In this document: positions 6,206 through 6,720 of the stretch, one piece after another
How positions within the stretch are numbered: position 1 is the first letter of the stretch
Layout of the letters: the number at the start of each line of letters is the position of its first letter
From: an uncultured Porphyromonadaceae bacterium
GTDB lineage: Bacteria > Bacteroidota > Bacteroidia > Bacteroidales > Muribaculaceae
Reading direction: 5' to 3'
Assembly: GCA_900546835.1 (NCBI GenBank)
Contig: UREH01000127.1
Location: 1 to 6,720 of the forward strand
Length of the DNA stretch: 6,720 bases
The notes under the pieces: model-generated
The model's database searches: none
Told to the model about the DNA's origin: nothing
What the model saw: the letters and a program-made list of their open reading frames with translations, nothing else
Made by a program: the position numbers and the translations under genes

Positions 6206-6231
6206 CTGCCAAAAAGCAGGGATGCGTCCCT
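6206..6231. repeat. Paired hairpins after the acidic gene
   Basis: Two small hairpins abut just past the stop codon: CTGC-CAAAAA-GCAG (6206-6219) and AGGGA-TGCG-TCCCT (6218-6231). They share two bases. From memory, the AGGGATGCGTCCCTAC core resembles a palindromic motif common between genes in Bacteroidales. No T-run follows. The remaining spacer, 6232-6336, is AT-rich and shows no clear promoter. Confidence 0.45.
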
Positions 6232-6336
6232 ACAATCTGACGGCCACCTCTTTAGGCAACTTCAGTAGTAAATAAATTATTTCATAGCCAATATAATTCA
6301 CATGCTTATTTCAACCATTTCAAAACCCTAAAAATT

Positions 6337-6498
6337 ATGAGAAAAATTATCGGAATCATGCGGGCAATCGCGGAATTCCTGGCGATGGTAGCCCGCTGGC
6401 TCACCTTCCGCAAACCGCAGACAAACAACGTGAACCCCAATGAAACCTCAGAAAACAACGAGAACGACAAAACCGACGAGAACAATGAAACCGACTGA
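6337..6498 (+). CDS. Small amphipathic protein with an Asn/Glu-rich tail, 53 aa
   Basis: The ATG at 6337 follows an A-rich leader (CCCTAAAAATT) without a Shine-Dalgarno sequence, as expected in this phylum. Residues 1-28 form a hydrophobic to amphipathic helix with scattered Arg and Lys (MRKIIGIMRAIAEFL, then MVARWLTFRK), which could lie on or cross the membrane. Residues 29-53 are polar and acidic, almost all Asn, Glu, Asp, Thr and Pro, and end ENNETD. No family is recognised. Its stop overlaps by 14 bases an out-of-frame ATG at 6485 that leads into the next gene's frame, so the two may be translated together. Tiny hydrophobic proteins of this kind are frequent in phage-derived cassettes of Bacteroidales, but that is only context. 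Confidence 0.55.
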   Translation: MRKIIGIMRAIAEFLAMVARWLTFRKPQTNNVNPNETSENNENDKTDENNETD

Positions 6499-6568
6499 AA
6501 CAACCACCCCCAAAACCACCAAGAGAACCAAAACCAGAACCCTCAACTCCAAAGCCACAAAAACCACC

Positions 6569-6720
6569 ATGAAAGAAATTCTTAATTCCGCCAAAAGCGC
6601 AATCGTGCGCTTCCTTTCCGACGACCGTCTGGCCCCGGCGATCTTCCTTGGAGCCGCACTGCTCCTGGCCATCGTGCTGGGATGGGTGCTCGGGCACAAC
6701 AACTCTACCGTAATCCAGAT
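6569..6720 (+). CDS. N-terminal part of a single-pass membrane protein (runs off the window)
   Basis: Fifty codons are visible from ATG 6569. A basic amphipathic N-terminus (MKEILNSAKSAIVRFLSDDR) is followed by one strong membrane segment at residues 23-41 (PAIFLGAALLLAIVLGWVL) and then a polar start, GHNNSTVIQ. The topology suggests a short cytoplasmic N-terminus with the bulk of the protein, not seen here, on the far side. The frame is open back to another ATG at 6485, which would add 28 residues made almost only of Thr, Lys and Arg and overlap the preceding gene. I prefer 6569 because those codons lie in an A/C-only tract that looks like a leader. It could be a holin-, spanin- or anchor-type protein; the visible part cannot decide. 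Confidence 0.55.
   Translation, partial: MKEILNSAKSAIVRFLSDDRLAPAIFLGAALLLAIVLGWVLGHNNSTVIQ

Noticed and set aside
6448..6702. A Val/Leu-rich minus-strand frame that looks like a membrane protein
   Set aside because: The hydrophobic runs are the complement of the A/C-rich tract on the plus strand, not evidence of a gene.

Overview
The window looks like chromosomal DNA from a GC-rich member of the Bacteroidota (Bacteroidales; a Muribaculaceae-type gut organism is a guess). Three things point there. Several start regions carry the Bacteroidota -7 promoter box TAnnTTTG. Start codons lack Shine-Dalgarno sequences and follow A/T-rich leaders. The first gene is a DUF2027-Smr protein, an architecture typical of this phylum.

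Layout. The minus-strand gene at 76-1167 (DUF2027/Smr) diverges from queA at 1380-2585 (epoxyqueuosine synthesis in tRNA). Their promoters interlock: one palindrome, TTTGCGCAAA at 1361-1370, supplies part of the queA -7 box and the -33 box of the minus gene. The leader of the DUF2027/Smr gene holds a compact hairpin element bounded by two identical 16-bp direct repeats. After queA comes a purine-rich spacer, then a new promoter and one very large unrecognised gene (2841-5330, about 829 aa) with a possible beta-propeller-like C-terminus.

The rest (5331-6720) looks accessory: AT-rich spacers, dispersed-looking hairpins and several very small genes. On the minus strand there is a candidate promoter, operator-like dyad and 30-codon ORF (5695-5835). 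Below it is a second promoter followed by a GC-rich foldable stretch and a T-run hairpin (5456-5615), a candidate RNA of about 120 nt. On the plus strand there is an acidic protein gene with an awkward start (5800-6204), a 53-residue amphipathic/acidic protein (6337-6498), and the start of a single-pass membrane protein running off the window (6569 onward).

How they work together. DUF2027/Smr and queA are divergent housekeeping-type genes that probably cannot be initiated at the same instant. The large protein and the small acidic and membrane proteins downstream resemble phage-derived or mobile-cassette cargo in organisation, but I recognise no integrase, capsid, lysin or transfer gene, so that reading is inference. 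No tRNA, rRNA, CRISPR array or insertion sequence was seen.
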